Positions 45,718-54,755 of a DNA stretch of 64,000 nucleotides are shown in pieces (within the stretch, counting starts at the first letter, position 1; the number at the start of each line of letters is the position of its first letter). This stretch comes from Acidobacteria bacterium UBA2990. Its GTDB lineage: Bacteria; Acidobacteriota; Vicinamibacteria; Vicinamibacterales; UBA8438. The notes under the pieces are model-generated. The model was given only the letters and a program-made list of their open reading frames with translations. It was not told the origin of the DNA and searched no databases. The DNA is taken from positions 301,075-365,074 of the forward strand of contig DEAE01000024.1 in NCBI GenBank assembly GCA_002347025.1, read 5' to 3'. Made by a program: the position numbers and the translations under genes.

Positions 45718-46527
45718 ATGACGCAGAAGACCGAAGTGCCGCCCCCTGTGCCGCCTCGAGAGAGTGGTAGACCGCAGGTGACAATGGAGCCTTTCGTCCC
45801 AGAACTCATCGAGCACGGTGCTCCTGTCAGGGGCGAGCCCCAGACCTTAAACAATCGGTTGTTTGTCCAGCTACAGGTGTTCACTGGATGTTTAGACCCT
45901 GAACCGGTTGTTGAGGCCGTGCGAAATAGCGGCCTTGAGGCTGCCGTTTACGCGAACCTAAATGATCCACGAGGGATAGGTGTCTTGTTGATGTCTGAAG
46001 ACCCAAGCCTGTTTGCCAAGACGGCGCGCGGCTTGCTAATTGGACCGGCTTTTTCTGGACTGACACCGTTACCCGATTTCACCATGCTCGGCCGCACCTA
46101 CTCCAGTGGTCGTGAACCTAATCTTGAGGACTTTCTGCTGTACAAGGTGCGTCGCCATGCTTTGAACCCGGATTATCCGTGGGGGATCTGGTATCCACTT
46201 CGGAGGATAGGAGCCTTCAACAGACTCTCACGAGGCGATCAAGGTCGGATTCTGATGGAACATGGCACTGTCGGTCGTGGTTATGGTGAGTTAGGCTTGG
46301 CGGTTGATATCAGGCTTGAGTGTCATGGTCTTGATCGTGATGACAACGAGTTTGTCATTGGACTTATCGGTCCGGAGCTATATCCGCTTTCCAAGCTGGT
46401 AAAGGACATGCGACCGACAGTGCAGACTTCTGAGTATATTCAAGATATGGGACCGTTCTTTGTTGGACACGTCATTTATCAGGCTTCCCTTCCAGACAGT
46501 GCTAAAGGCGGTAGTGGGGGATACTGA
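45718..46527 (+). CDS. Chlorite-dismutase-family haem protein (HemQ-like)
   Basis: The ATG at 45718 has GAGG eight bases upstream and gives 269 residues; the open frame begins earlier at 45673. A proline-rich leader of about 30 residues is followed by two ferredoxin-like alpha/beta halves. The second half has WGIWYPLRRIGAFNRLS and MEHGTVGRGYGEL, which correspond to the tyrosine-containing and proximal-histidine segments of HemQ/Cld proteins, and ends DMGPFFVGHVIY. Members include coproheme decarboxylase (haem synthesis) and chlorite dismutase; without alignment I cannot choose, but coproheme decarboxylase-like is more likely. No other haem genes are near. Confidence 0.82.
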   Translation: MTQKTEVPPPVPPRESGRPQVTMEPFVPELIEHGAPVRGEPQTLNNRLFVQLQVFTGCLDPEPVVEAVRNSGLEAAVYANLNDPRGIGVLLMSEDPSLFAKTARGLLIGPAFSGLTPLPDFTMLGRTYSSGREPNLEDFLLYKVRRHALNPDYPWGIWYPLRRIGAFNRLSRGDQGRILMEHGTVGRGYGELGLAVDIRLECHGLDRDDNEFVIGLIGPELYPLSKLVKDMRPTVQTSEYIQDMGPFFVGHVIYQASLPDSAKGGSGGY

Positions 46528-46675
46528 ACAACTCCACGGGCTCTTATAACGACCGGTTTGACTCTGTGAATGAAAACCCGTGAAGATTCAAAATCTTGAT
46601 GCTCTGTCCATGGTTTAACCCTGGGACTTATTTGTCGGTTCAGGGTCTAGTCGTTTAGACCGAGAGCCCTTGGAG

Positions 46676-48376
46676 TCAGTATGCTAATGTCCACCCCTCC
46701 CGACGGCGGTCCGCACCGCTCCTGCGCCGACCAGTGATTTGGTCGATGAGTACCGCTTGTGCACCTCCAAACTCGGCGGTCCACCCACTCCGTGGGTGGA
46801 CCTTGTAGCCTCGCTCTTCAAGAGCTTTGCGAACATCTTCAGGTATACGGTCCTCAAGAGCGAGCGAGCCGTCGCTCCGTCGGCGTAACCGTGGTGCGTC
46901 AATAGCCTCTTGGGGGGTCATGCCAAACAGTTGGATGTTGTTTAGCACTTGGACGATGGTATGGGTTTGACCGTCGCCGCCAGGCGTGCCAAGTGCCAGC
47001 CATGGGAGGTCGTTACTAAGCACAATCACAGGACACAGGGTGTGAAAGGGCCGTCGCCGGGGTGCAAACACGTTCGGGTGGGTCTCGTCGAACCTGAAGA
47101 GTGACCCTCGGTTGTGTAGCACGATGCCCGTTTCAGGCACTACCAGTCCGGACCCGAAAGTTGCAAAAAGGCTTTGAATCAAGGAAACGACGTTACCGTA
47201 CTGATCGACTGCTATGACGTAGACTGTATTAGGGTGGTCTTCTAGGAAAGTGTCACTTGGAATTGGTGCGTGTCCCGAAGGGTCGATCGTTTTAGCCAGC
47301 TGGCTGATGCGGTCAGCATCGAGGAGGTCATCGACACCGACTCGCATCGCCCTTGGGTCAGCTACTTCATTGTCCCGGTCGACGAAAGCCAGTCGAATAA
47401 CTTCCGACACTGTGTGCAAGTAATCAGGGGTGTTGTGGCCGAGTTCCGCAAGGTTGTCGTCAACCTGTTGTAGCATGGCCAGCTCTTGCAGAAGGGTGAT
47501 GCCTTGGGTGTTTGGTGGGAACGCTTGGACTTCGAGTCCTTGGTAGCGGGTGCTGATGGGTTGAGTCCACTCCGGCAGATAATCGGCCATGTCATTTAGT
47601 GTGACTAGGCCTTTTCTGTCTTGAAGATAACGGGAAACACTTCGTCCTAGCGAGCCTGTGTACATTTCTTCCCAACCCTCTTCTTGGAGGGTTGTTAGTG
47701 TTTTGGCGATGTCGTGTCGTTGCAACAGATCGCCTGGTTTCGGCGTCGAGCCACCCGGCAGAAAAATGCGTGCTGCTTCTGGCTCTCGCCGGAGCTTAGC
47801 TTCGGCTCCTGCAATGTCTTCAGCTAACCGGTCCGAGACTGGCAGTCCGGCTGTGGCCAAGTCGATGGCTGGTTGCAGTGCGTCAGCGAAGCTGATGGTT
47901 CCAAACCGTCGGAGTCCTTCCGCCCAAGCGCCTACCGCACCGGGCACTGACACACTTAGTGGGCCTGACCCTGGCATTTGTTCGAAGCCTTGGGTTTTTA
48001 ATTCTTCGAGTGTCATGGCACTGCCTGAGCGCCCTGAACCGTTCAACGCGTAGGTTAGTTTAGTAGCCGAGTCATGGTAGAGCAGAAACATATCCCCGCC
48101 GACTCCATTCATGTGGGGTCGGGCTACGGCTAATACCGCAGCGGCTGTGATAGCTGCGTCCATGGCGAGTCCGCCGGACTGCAACACGCGAAGCCCTGCT
48201 TCGGCAGCGAGTGGATGGCCGGCGGTTATGGCACCGTTCGTTCCAAGTGCATCACGACCAGGTTCGGCATTCCGAGCGATAGATAAGCCGCAGGCGGATG
48301 TCAGAATTGCCAAGATGCTGATCAGTAGTACTGCGCTCGCGCGTTTTGGCAGAGATTGAGCTTTATGTGGGTGCAT
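46676..48376 (-). CDS. Gamma-glutamyltransferase-family protein, exported, possible lipoprotein
   Basis: The ATG at 48376 has AAGGA five bases upstream and gives 566 residues; an ATG eight codons earlier is less likely. The signal peptide ends near TSAC, a weak lipobox. The Ntn-hydrolase pattern is present: ITAGHPLAAEAGLRVLQSGG, a VGGDMFLLYHD strand and a nucleophile threonine in NTVYVIAVD, with VVSLIQSLFATFGSG after it. This is the YwrD-like subgroup, distinct from the ggt at 41781, where the motif is TTHLSV. Substrate specificity is likely different and not necessarily glutathione. It converges with the chlorite-dismutase-family gene. Confidence 0.88.
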   Translation of the reverse strand: MHPHKAQSLPKRASAVLLISILAILTSACGLSIARNAEPGRDALGTNGAITAGHPLAAEAGLRVLQSGGLAMDAAITAAAVLAVARPHMNGVGGDMFLLYHDSATKLTYALNGSGRSGSAMTLEELKTQGFEQMPGSGPLSVSVPGAVGAWAEGLRRFGTISFADALQPAIDLATAGLPVSDRLAEDIAGAEAKLRREPEAARIFLPGGSTPKPGDLLQRHDIAKTLTTLQEEGWEEMYTGSLGRSVSRYLQDRKGLVTLNDMADYLPEWTQPISTRYQGLEVQAFPPNTQGITLLQELAMLQQVDDNLAELGHNTPDYLHTVSEVIRLAFVDRDNEVADPRAMRVGVDDLLDADRISQLAKTIDPSGHAPIPSDTFLEDHPNTVYVIAVDQYGNVVSLIQSLFATFGSGLVVPETGIVLHNRGSLFRFDETHPNVFAPRRRPFHTLCPVIVLSNDLPWLALGTPGGDGQTHTIVQVLNNIQLFGMTPQEAIDAPRLRRRSDGSLALEDRIPEDVRKALEERGYKVHPRSGWTAEFGGAQAVLIDQITGRRRSGADRRREGWTLAY

Positions 48377-48542
48377 GAAATTCCTTCGGTTCAGTCTCAT
48401 CAGGGTGAATGCAAGATCATCTTACTGTGCCGGAAGGGCTAAATCGATGCGTTTGAACACCTGCCTAGCCAATGTCCAGAAGTTGTTCAACCGGAAGTTT
48501 GACAAATAGGCCTAGGTCGTTTCGGCCTTCGTCTCTGATAGG

Positions 48543-50033
48543 ATGGCACTCATGCCGGACAAATCTGAATCATTTGACAAGCTGCCACTGCCTGAAACCA
48601 CTCCCCGAGGCCTCTTTCGGCACTTTGGTCCTGGGCTTATCTTGATGATGACCGGTATCGGAACCAGTCACTTGGTGACTGCTCCAGCGGCGGGAGGGCG
48701 TTTTGAGTTTGCCCTATTGTGGTGTATTCCGGTCGCTTACATCTTCAAGTACTACGGATTTGAGATGGCCTTCCGCTTCACTAACGCGACTGGCCGAAGC
48801 ATGCTAGATGCCTACACCACCGCGCCAGGAAAGTGGCCTGTTTGGTATGTGTTGGTGACTACACTGATTCAATGCGCATTGGGCCAGGCTGGTCGTCTGG
48901 CAGCTGCTGCTGCCGTATTGTTTTATGTGTTTTCGGAATTTCTAGGTCTAGGGTTGCCCCCTTGGGTATATGGACTTGGCATGGGGGTGCTCTCGGTTGG
49001 GATCATCCTTTACGGGCGCTACGCAGCTGTCGAGCTGGCGACTAAGATCTTGGCTGGGGTGCTTTTTGTGTCAACTGTGGGAGTTTACCTCTTTGAGCCA
49101 GCACCGCTCTCGGCCATGGGCTATTTCTTCACGGTCGAAGTCCCTGGCGGATCGTGGTTGATTATCGCCGCATTTCTTGGCTTACTGCCTACTGGTATGG
49201 ATGTTTCTTTGCAGGCGTCAGAGTGGGGAAAGGCTAAGCGAGTTGGGATGGGGCGAATCAGGGAGCAGCTGGAGCGAGATGGACTTGCCAAGGTATTCGA
49301 TCCTTTTACATCGTCTCGAAAGGAAGATTTGGCCGTTGATGTCTCGAGTTTACCAGGGCATGCACAGGAGTACTGCCGCCGGTGGTTCCGGATCGGCTTG
49401 TTAGATTTCTCCCTGGGGCACGTGGTCTCGTTCGTGCTGGCGACTATCTTTCTCTTGCTGGCGGCTGTATGGCTTTATCCGAGTGAGGTGGCTGGTAATG
49501 CCGTGATCGGTGAGATAGCCAGAATATTCACCGATAGTGTTGGCCCAAGTATGATGCTCATTTTTTTGCTCGGGGCGCTTGCAGCGACATTCTCAACCGC
49601 CTTTAATTATTTCGATGGCTGGCCTCGTGTGGTCGCTGCCTGCTGCCGAAACTTGTTCAGGGTTACAGCAGAGTTGCCAGGTGTCGCTGTGGACCGGCTG
49701 ACCGAAGCCCATCGGTCCGTTTGGACGTCTGAGTACAACATCTACAGACTCACGATGTTCTATTCACTCATTGCTGCTGTGTTGATCATGGCGGGTCTTC
49801 CGAGGCCAGTCTTTCTCGTGTTGGTGTCATCGGCGCTTGCATTCTTCATTGCTCCAGTGATCTTCTTCTTGAACGTCTACTACTGTGTGACTGTTATTCC
49901 CAAGACAGACAAGGTGTTCTATCCATCGAAACCGGTTATTTGGTTCAGCTGGTTCAGCTTGGTGGTTTTTACTGGCTTGACGATTGTCATCATCATGGCT
50001 CGTGTGTTTGGAATCACTCTATTTGGCGGTTGA
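48543..50033 (+). CDS. Nramp-like membrane transporter lacking the usual metal-site motif
   Basis: 496 residues with about 11 hydrophobic helices in the LeuT-fold Nramp arrangement: GPGLILMMTGIGTSHLV in the first helix and a LLPTGMDVSLQASEW segment in the sixth. In metal-transporting Nramp proteins these positions read DPGN and a methionine-containing MPH-type motif; here neither is present. A soluble insertion (about residues 235-280) with charged helices follows helix 6. The substrate is therefore uncertain, and classical Mn/Fe transport should not be assumed. ATG start at 48543, or at 48552. The flanking genes give no clue to its cargo. Confidence 0.8.
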   Translation: MALMPDKSESFDKLPLPETTPRGLFRHFGPGLILMMTGIGTSHLVTAPAAGGRFEFALLWCIPVAYIFKYYGFEMAFRFTNATGRSMLDAYTTAPGKWPVWYVLVTTLIQCALGQAGRLAAAAAVLFYVFSEFLGLGLPPWVYGLGMGVLSVGIILYGRYAAVELATKILAGVLFVSTVGVYLFEPAPLSAMGYFFTVEVPGGSWLIIAAFLGLLPTGMDVSLQASEWGKAKRVGMGRIREQLERDGLAKVFDPFTSSRKEDLAVDVSSLPGHAQEYCRRWFRIGLLDFSLGHVVSFVLATIFLLLAAVWLYPSEVAGNAVIGEIARIFTDSVGPSMMLIFLLGALAATFSTAFNYFDGWPRVVAACCRNLFRVTAELPGVAVDRLTEAHRSVWTSEYNIYRLTMFYSLIAAVLIMAGLPRPVFLVLVSSALAFFIAPVIFFLNVYYCVTVIPKTDKVFYPSKPVIWFSWFSLVVFTGLTIVIIMARVFGITLFGG

Positions 50034-50197
50034 GTTGGCAGTCTAACCGTGTCGTGTATCTAATCCGTTTATTCCTCTATCTTGTTTTTGCCTATTTTGT
50101 AGTTAGTAGGGTCGGCCTTCACGGGCGTGTTTCCAGATTGTGGTCGCTGGAACCTGATTTGTGGGGTGCCTGTAGTCCATGATGGAATGAGACGAAT

Positions 50198-51100
50198 ATG
50201 TTCTTATCAATGGTTTTGAATCTGCACTCTTCTAGGGGGCTCATTGTAGGGGCAGTCCTACTGTCGTTATTTGGGGTCCCTACAGTCTTGGCGGGTCAGC
50301 CGTTCGAAGTGACCGTTACTCATCATGCGCGGGCCGTATCTCCTGGAGAGGCTGTTCTCATGTCGGTGACTGCGAATGAACCCTTGATACGAGTTGAAGG
50401 AGCGATCTTTGATCGGACCGTTCGTTTTTATCAGGAACGTGGCGATGACTGGCGAGGTCTGGTTGGTATCGATTTACTGGTAGAAACAGGTGATCACGAT
50501 CTTGCTTTACAGTTCACAACGGTTGCCGGTGATCGGTTCGAGCGGCTTTATACATTGCCGGTGGTGGACAAGGCTTATCCTACTCGGCGCTTGCGAGTGG
50601 CGCCTCGATATGTCGAACCTCCTCCCGAGGTGATTGAGCGGATTACAAGAGAGGCTAAACTGCAGACGGAGCTCTTTGCGATCGACACTTCGGAACGATT
50701 ATGGGACGGTCCGTGGAGACGTCCGGTTCCTGGAGAGGCTACGAGTGCGTTTGGCAGCAGGAGCGTTTTTAATGGCCAGCCTAGGCGTCCCCACAGCGGA
50801 GCCGATTTCAGAGCAGCTACTGGCACCCTCGTCACAGCTCCGAATGCGGGCTTGGTGGTTCTGACAGGCGACACCTACTTTTCAGGTGGGTCGGTTATTC
50901 TCGATCATGGCTGGGGGCTTTATTCCTACTTTGCCCATCTCTCGGAAATCTTGGTTCAAGAAGGAGACTCCGTCGAAACGGGTCAGGGTGTCGGGCGCGC
51001 TGGGGCGACAGGTCGTGTGACTGGGCCTCATTTACACTGGACTCTTCGCTTGGGCGGAGCGCGAGTTGATCCGTTGTCGCTGTTTGAGATTCTCCCTTGA
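50198..51100 (+). CDS. Exported M23-family metallopeptidase (LytM domain)
   Basis: 300 residues with a signal peptide ending near VLAG (residue 32), an N-terminal beta-rich domain (about 35-125), a proline-rich linker, and a C-terminal M23 domain (about 175-300). The zinc ligands are present: H199 and D203 in PHSGADF, and the HLH at 278-280 before a tryptophan. It should be an active peptidoglycan endopeptidase, unlike degenerate EnvC/NlpD-type regulators. It is transcribed after the Nramp-like gene with a 164-base gap and converges with the barrel gene at 51140. Confidence 0.92.
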   Translation: MFLSMVLNLHSSRGLIVGAVLLSLFGVPTVLAGQPFEVTVTHHARAVSPGEAVLMSVTANEPLIRVEGAIFDRTVRFYQERGDDWRGLVGIDLLVETGDHDLALQFTTVAGDRFERLYTLPVVDKAYPTRRLRVAPRYVEPPPEVIERITREAKLQTELFAIDTSERLWDGPWRRPVPGEATSAFGSRSVFNGQPRRPHSGADFRAATGTLVTAPNAGLVVLTGDTYFSGGSVILDHGWGLYSYFAHLSEILVQEGDSVETGQGVGRAGATGRVTGPHLHWTLRLGGARVDPLSLFEILP

Positions 51101-51139
51101 TATATCGAGTTTGTCGGCCCAGCTGATCGGACTCTCGCT

Positions 51140-51949
51140 TCAGAATCTGAAACGGATACCTGAAGTTACTTGTAGTCCCCCCAGGTCTACCTCGACCGGG
51201 GTATTGGCGATTGCAAGGCTGACCGAGCCTCTCATGTAACGCAGGAGCAAGCCAACGCCGAGACGCTGTAAAAACCGGTTGGACATACTTTGCAACACGA
51301 ATGCGCGTACATCCACAGCTGTATTCCAACCTAGTGTAGTCTCGGACTGGGTTGTGGTCGAATAGCCGGAAAACTGAACCGAATCGAATGGGAACCCTGT
51401 CTCAGTGTGCTCGACTGTGGACACAAGGTCTTGTCTGGCGTTGATCAGACTTGGTCCTCCTGAGAGGGACAACTCTAGCCAGTTGATTGGTTGTAACGTC
51501 CAGCTGGCATGTAGGTGCATCCCGAGTTCCTGTCGGGTAAGACCGAGGGCAGTGCCGTTTGATGAACGCGGAAGATCAAAGAAGAAGGGGTGAGGTATTC
51601 TTGAGGCGATTTTGGCGGAGTTAACAGATTTGTAGCTTGATATATCAAGACCAACGCCAAGACTCTTCCAGAACGACATCTCCAGACCAGCATCTGTTAC
51701 ACCGCCACCAGAGATCTCGTAATCACTATGAAAGCTACCTTGCTCCTCCCAGACCTGAAAAGCATTTGTCCCTCCGAAATTACGGGACGTAGGTCGCCAG
51801 CCAAAATTCACGCGGGCATTGATCGTATCTGGCTTCGGATCTGGTTCAGCCGCTACATCCCGACCAAGGAGGCCTAGGAGACACATCAGTCCAAGAGCGA
51901 GCGTTGCCCGTGAGCGTCGGCAACTTGTTTCTCTTTTTCCGGGTTTCAC
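51140..51949 (-). CDS. Hypothetical outer-membrane beta-barrel protein
   Basis: 269 residues from a GTG at 51949, with a signal peptide ending at VAAE (residue 35). Amphipathic strands with aromatic girdles alternate through the mature chain, and the last residues are GIRFRF with a terminal phenylalanine, the outer-membrane assembly signal. No enzymatic motif is seen. It may be a small porin-like or structural barrel. It lies 68 bases downstream of the M4 peptidase on the same strand and could share its transcript. Confidence 0.75.
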   Translation of the reverse strand: MKPGKRETSCRRSRATLALGLMCLLGLLGRDVAAEPDPKPDTINARVNFGWRPTSRNFGGTNAFQVWEEQGSFHSDYEISGGGVTDAGLEMSFWKSLGVGLDISSYKSVNSAKIASRIPHPFFFDLPRSSNGTALGLTRQELGMHLHASWTLQPINWLELSLSGGPSLINARQDLVSTVEHTETGFPFDSVQFSGYSTTTQSETTLGWNTAVDVRAFVLQSMSNRFLQRLGVGLLLRYMRGSVSLAIANTPVEVDLGGLQVTSGIRFRF

Positions 51950-52017
51950 CTGTAGTTGATCCTTCCTCTTTTAATCCTATTGGGGTGGGTTTTGTTGTCG
52001 GAGACAGCCTGACCAAG

Positions 52018-53709
52018 TCAGTTTACGCCAACAGCTGTCCAAGCCTGGACTATCGCTTGTTCGGCTTGGCTATTTGTACCATATAGATCTCTTGCCGCTT
52101 GGATTGTTGCTGCCCGGGCTGCCTCAAAATTTGAGTCACGGGTCATAAGTAGCGTGAATGCCCGATAGAACACCTGTTCTATCTGTTCACGGTTCTCAGG
52201 CCCGACTCCTGTGACCGTTATCCCTGAGACTCGATTGGTGCCGCCTTCGATAGCAAGGTAGTAGGCGTGGCCTGCAATAAGCGCGTTCGTGTGAACCCCG
52301 CCATTATCATCTTTGCCCAGAAATCGAAGGCTGTAGTGGTCAGGGTCTCCAAATAGGCTGGGGGTTTTTAACGACCTGAGGCCTCCGGGAACGAAGCTGT
52401 CTTCACCGATAACGTAGTCTGCACTCCCCACACCTTTCTGCCATAGAGGTTCTGCGTAATGCTCAACCCCGATGGCGATGATGTCCGAGAAGGCTTCATT
52501 CAATGCACCAGATTCGTCCATATAGAGGAGACTCGAGGTGAAGTCAGTTACGCCGTGGGCAAGCTCGTGAGCCACTATGTCTAGTGAGCCTGCGAGAAAA
52601 TTGACTCTCTGGCCGTTGGCTCGCAGGTGTGGTGGGAGGCCTTCCCCGAATACAGTAAGCCCTACCCCGTCTGGGCCGCACAATCCGCAGTAGAACGCAT
52701 TAAGATGTAGTAGTGAAAGAAGTTCTGGCGTTGTCGTGAGCGCAACATCCCTATTTATAGGATGGACAAGTCCGATCAACCGCACGTTTAGGTTGTTGAG
52801 GCTCTGCCTCCCGAATCGCTGGTAGAGATAGTCATAGGTCCAACCCATTCCGACGTGTGCATCCACGCTGGGACCATCGATCCACCGGTTGTCGGTATCA
52901 GTTGCCAGGTCAGCATCGAAGAGTGGAACGGCACCGGCTACTACTGCCATGGTTCTGGCTGAATCGCCCTGCATGTCAAATGTGTAGATGTCAGCTGGGC
53001 GGAGCTGGTCGTAGGCAAGGAAGTTACCTCCGACCATTGTTACACTTATTTTTTTCGGGTCTGCTTGCACGCCGATCCCTTGACCGATTGCACACTGTTC
53101 GCAGGGTAGCGCCGGTTGTTGTGTTTTAAGGTCATCAAAGGCCCATGCGATATCACCTGTGATCGCATCGATGAAGTAAATCATCAACTTGGTGCCAGTA
53201 AAGATGCGACTCTCATAGGCAAGGCGGTAGTCGTCTCCTTGACTTTGAATCGGTAACACCACTAAACGTGACCGGGTCGCTGAACCCGGTGGCTGTTCGG
53301 CCAAGCGTTCTATTGTTTGTGCTGCTAACTCTGGTGACAAGACAGGGGTAGTGTCGAGATTTATTGAGGTATGTAGTGTGCCGAACACGGAGACAGTCAT
53401 TCCGTTCTCTGTCTGACGGGTGACCTCAGCCCCGAATATCGGTACGCCATCGTAATACTGGCTCAGCCGTTCGTGGGTGCGACCCGGTAGTCTCGGATCC
53501 TCGGTAATAGGTCTTTCCTGTCGGAGTTCTCCGTTCCGGCTGAGCTGATTTACCGTCGCGTCTGCCTGCCGAAGCTCAGAAAGCTGGTTTCCGCTACCGA
53601 TGGCTAGTTTCAGAATGTCAGTCTGACCAAGGTTTTGTGCCAAAGCTACTGTTGACTCGGCCGAAACCAACAATGTGGAAGCTGCAAAGAGGTGAATAAA
53701 CGAACGCAT
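52018..53709 (-). CDS. Secreted M4-family (thermolysin-like) metallopeptidase
   Basis: 563 residues. The signal peptide ends near ALAQ (residue 25), followed by an FTP/PepSY propeptide (about 40-190, with LSQYYDGVPIFGAEV) that chaperones folding and is removed. The catalytic domain has zinc ligands H381 and H385 with catalytic E382 in HELAH, the third ligand E405 in NEAFSD and the transition-state histidine in GGVHTNALIAGHAYY. Two CxxC pairs, near residues 203 and 341, could form disulfides. It is an active secreted neutral protease by motif. The start is ATG at 53709. Confidence 0.94.
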   Translation of the reverse strand: MRSFIHLFAASTLLVSAESTVALAQNLGQTDILKLAIGSGNQLSELRQADATVNQLSRNGELRQERPITEDPRLPGRTHERLSQYYDGVPIFGAEVTRQTENGMTVSVFGTLHTSINLDTTPVLSPELAAQTIERLAEQPPGSATRSRLVVLPIQSQGDDYRLAYESRIFTGTKLMIYFIDAITGDIAWAFDDLKTQQPALPCEQCAIGQGIGVQADPKKISVTMVGGNFLAYDQLRPADIYTFDMQGDSARTMAVVAGAVPLFDADLATDTDNRWIDGPSVDAHVGMGWTYDYLYQRFGRQSLNNLNVRLIGLVHPINRDVALTTTPELLSLLHLNAFYCGLCGPDGVGLTVFGEGLPPHLRANGQRVNFLAGSLDIVAHELAHGVTDFTSSLLYMDESGALNEAFSDIIAIGVEHYAEPLWQKGVGSADYVIGEDSFVPGGLRSLKTPSLFGDPDHYSLRFLGKDDNGGVHTNALIAGHAYYLAIEGGTNRVSGITVTGVGPENREQIEQVFYRAFTLLMTRDSNFEAARAATIQAARDLYGTNSQAEQAIVQAWTAVGVN

Positions 53710-53824
53710 AGGGTCAAATTAGATGTGTTCTTAGTGCCTAGAATCCCCTATTCTACCAGCTCCCTTCGCGGCGGTGTATTTTGTGGGCAGGTTGTTCATT
53801 GGGATTGGGGGTTGGGAAAAAGAT

Positions 53825-54712
53825 ATGTGCAGTAGAGGTGGGGTCATGATGCCCCTACTGGTAAGTGTTGTGTTGGTATCTCTGGGAAGTTCTGTGCTGG
53901 CAGCTCAGGAGATCGGACCGGTAAACGGTAGTCTTGTCATTGCGGGTGGCGCTGTGCGCGATCCAGAGATTCTGGAGCGCTTCGTCGGTCTGGCAGGTGG
54001 GCCAGAGTCCACGATTGTGGTAATTCCGACAGCTGGCGGTCGAGAGACCTATGATCAGAAATATCCCGGTTTGCGTGCTTTGGAAGAGGCTGGAGCTACT
54101 AATTTGACAGTCCTGCACACCATAGACCCTGATGAGGCAAACCTTGAGGGATTTGTAAAGCCCTTACAGCATGCGCGCGGAGTTTGGTTTCCGGGTGGTC
54201 GGCAATGGCGCCTAGCTGATGCATATTTGGGGACACGGATCCAGGAAGAACTGGTGCAGGTGCTAGCCCGGGGTGGAGTGGTCGGAGGTTCGTCGGCGGG
54301 TGCGACCATATTGGGTTCCTATTTGGTCCGTGGAGATACCGCAACAAACACTGTCATGATGGGTGACCATCAAGTTGGATTCGGATTCCTCCGGGAGACT
54401 GCGATTGATCAGCACCTGTTGCGTCGAAACAGGCAGTTTGACTTGCTGGAGGTGATAGAGGCTCACCCGAACCTTTTGGGTTTAGGGATTGACGAAAACA
54501 CGGCGATTGTGGTCCAGGGAGACCAATTTGAAGTGATAGGACGCAGCTATGTGGCCGTTTACGATCACGGGCGGTTGCTCGATTCTGGTGGGCGATTCTA
54601 TTTCCTTAGTGCCGGAGACCAATATAACCTGCTGAGCCGTCAGGCTTTCCGTGTTGAGGGAACAACCCGTCCGCTCCGGCGAGTTGTCCAGCGCCCGTGG
54701 CCAGCACGGTAG
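53825..54712 (+). CDS. Exported cyanophycinase-like serine peptidase (S51 family)
   Basis: The start at 53825 gives a signal peptide with a basic residue ending near LAAQ; an ATG at 53846 has a better GAGGTG ribosome site and may be the real one. The mature protein of about 270 residues has the S51 fold: IAGGAVRDPEIL, IVVIPTAGG, a WFPGGRQWRL loop and the nucleophile serine in GGSSAGA, followed by LGLGIDENTAIVV. Cyanophycinases cleave beta-Asp-Arg dipeptides from cyanophycin, while exported bacterial relatives have unknown substrates. No cyanophycin synthetase is present here. Confidence 0.88.
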   Translation: MCSRGGVMMPLLVSVVLVSLGSSVLAAQEIGPVNGSLVIAGGAVRDPEILERFVGLAGGPESTIVVIPTAGGRETYDQKYPGLRALEEAGATNLTVLHTIDPDEANLEGFVKPLQHARGVWFPGGRQWRLADAYLGTRIQEELVQVLARGGVVGGSSAGATILGSYLVRGDTATNTVMMGDHQVGFGFLRETAIDQHLLRRNRQFDLLEVIEAHPNLLGLGIDENTAIVVQGDQFEVIGRSYVAVYDHGRLLDSGGRFYFLSAGDQYNLLSRQAFRVEGTTRPLRRVVQRPWPAR

Positions 54713-54739
54713 GCATGGCAAGTGCCCTTGGGGGAACCC

Positions 54740-54755
54740 GAGTTCAATCGAACTC
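54740..54755. repeat. Hairpin at the convergence of two genes
   Basis: GAGTTC at 54740-54745 and GAACTC at 54750-54755 form a perfect 6-base-pair stem with loop AATC. It overlaps the stop of the minus-strand aminotransferase, 28 bases past the cyanophycinase stop. It could act as a weak bidirectional terminator, but no T-run accompanies it. Confidence 0.3.

Noticed and set aside
46644..46661. Hairpin GGTCTA/TAGACC between the chlorite-dismutase-family gene and the second gamma-glutamyltransferase
   Set aside because: Six base pairs with no T-run; likely chance in a convergent gap.
49940..49962. Tandem repeat of TGGTTCAGC inside the Nramp-like gene
   Set aside because: Only two copies, encoding WFSWFS in a membrane helix; ordinary coding sequence.
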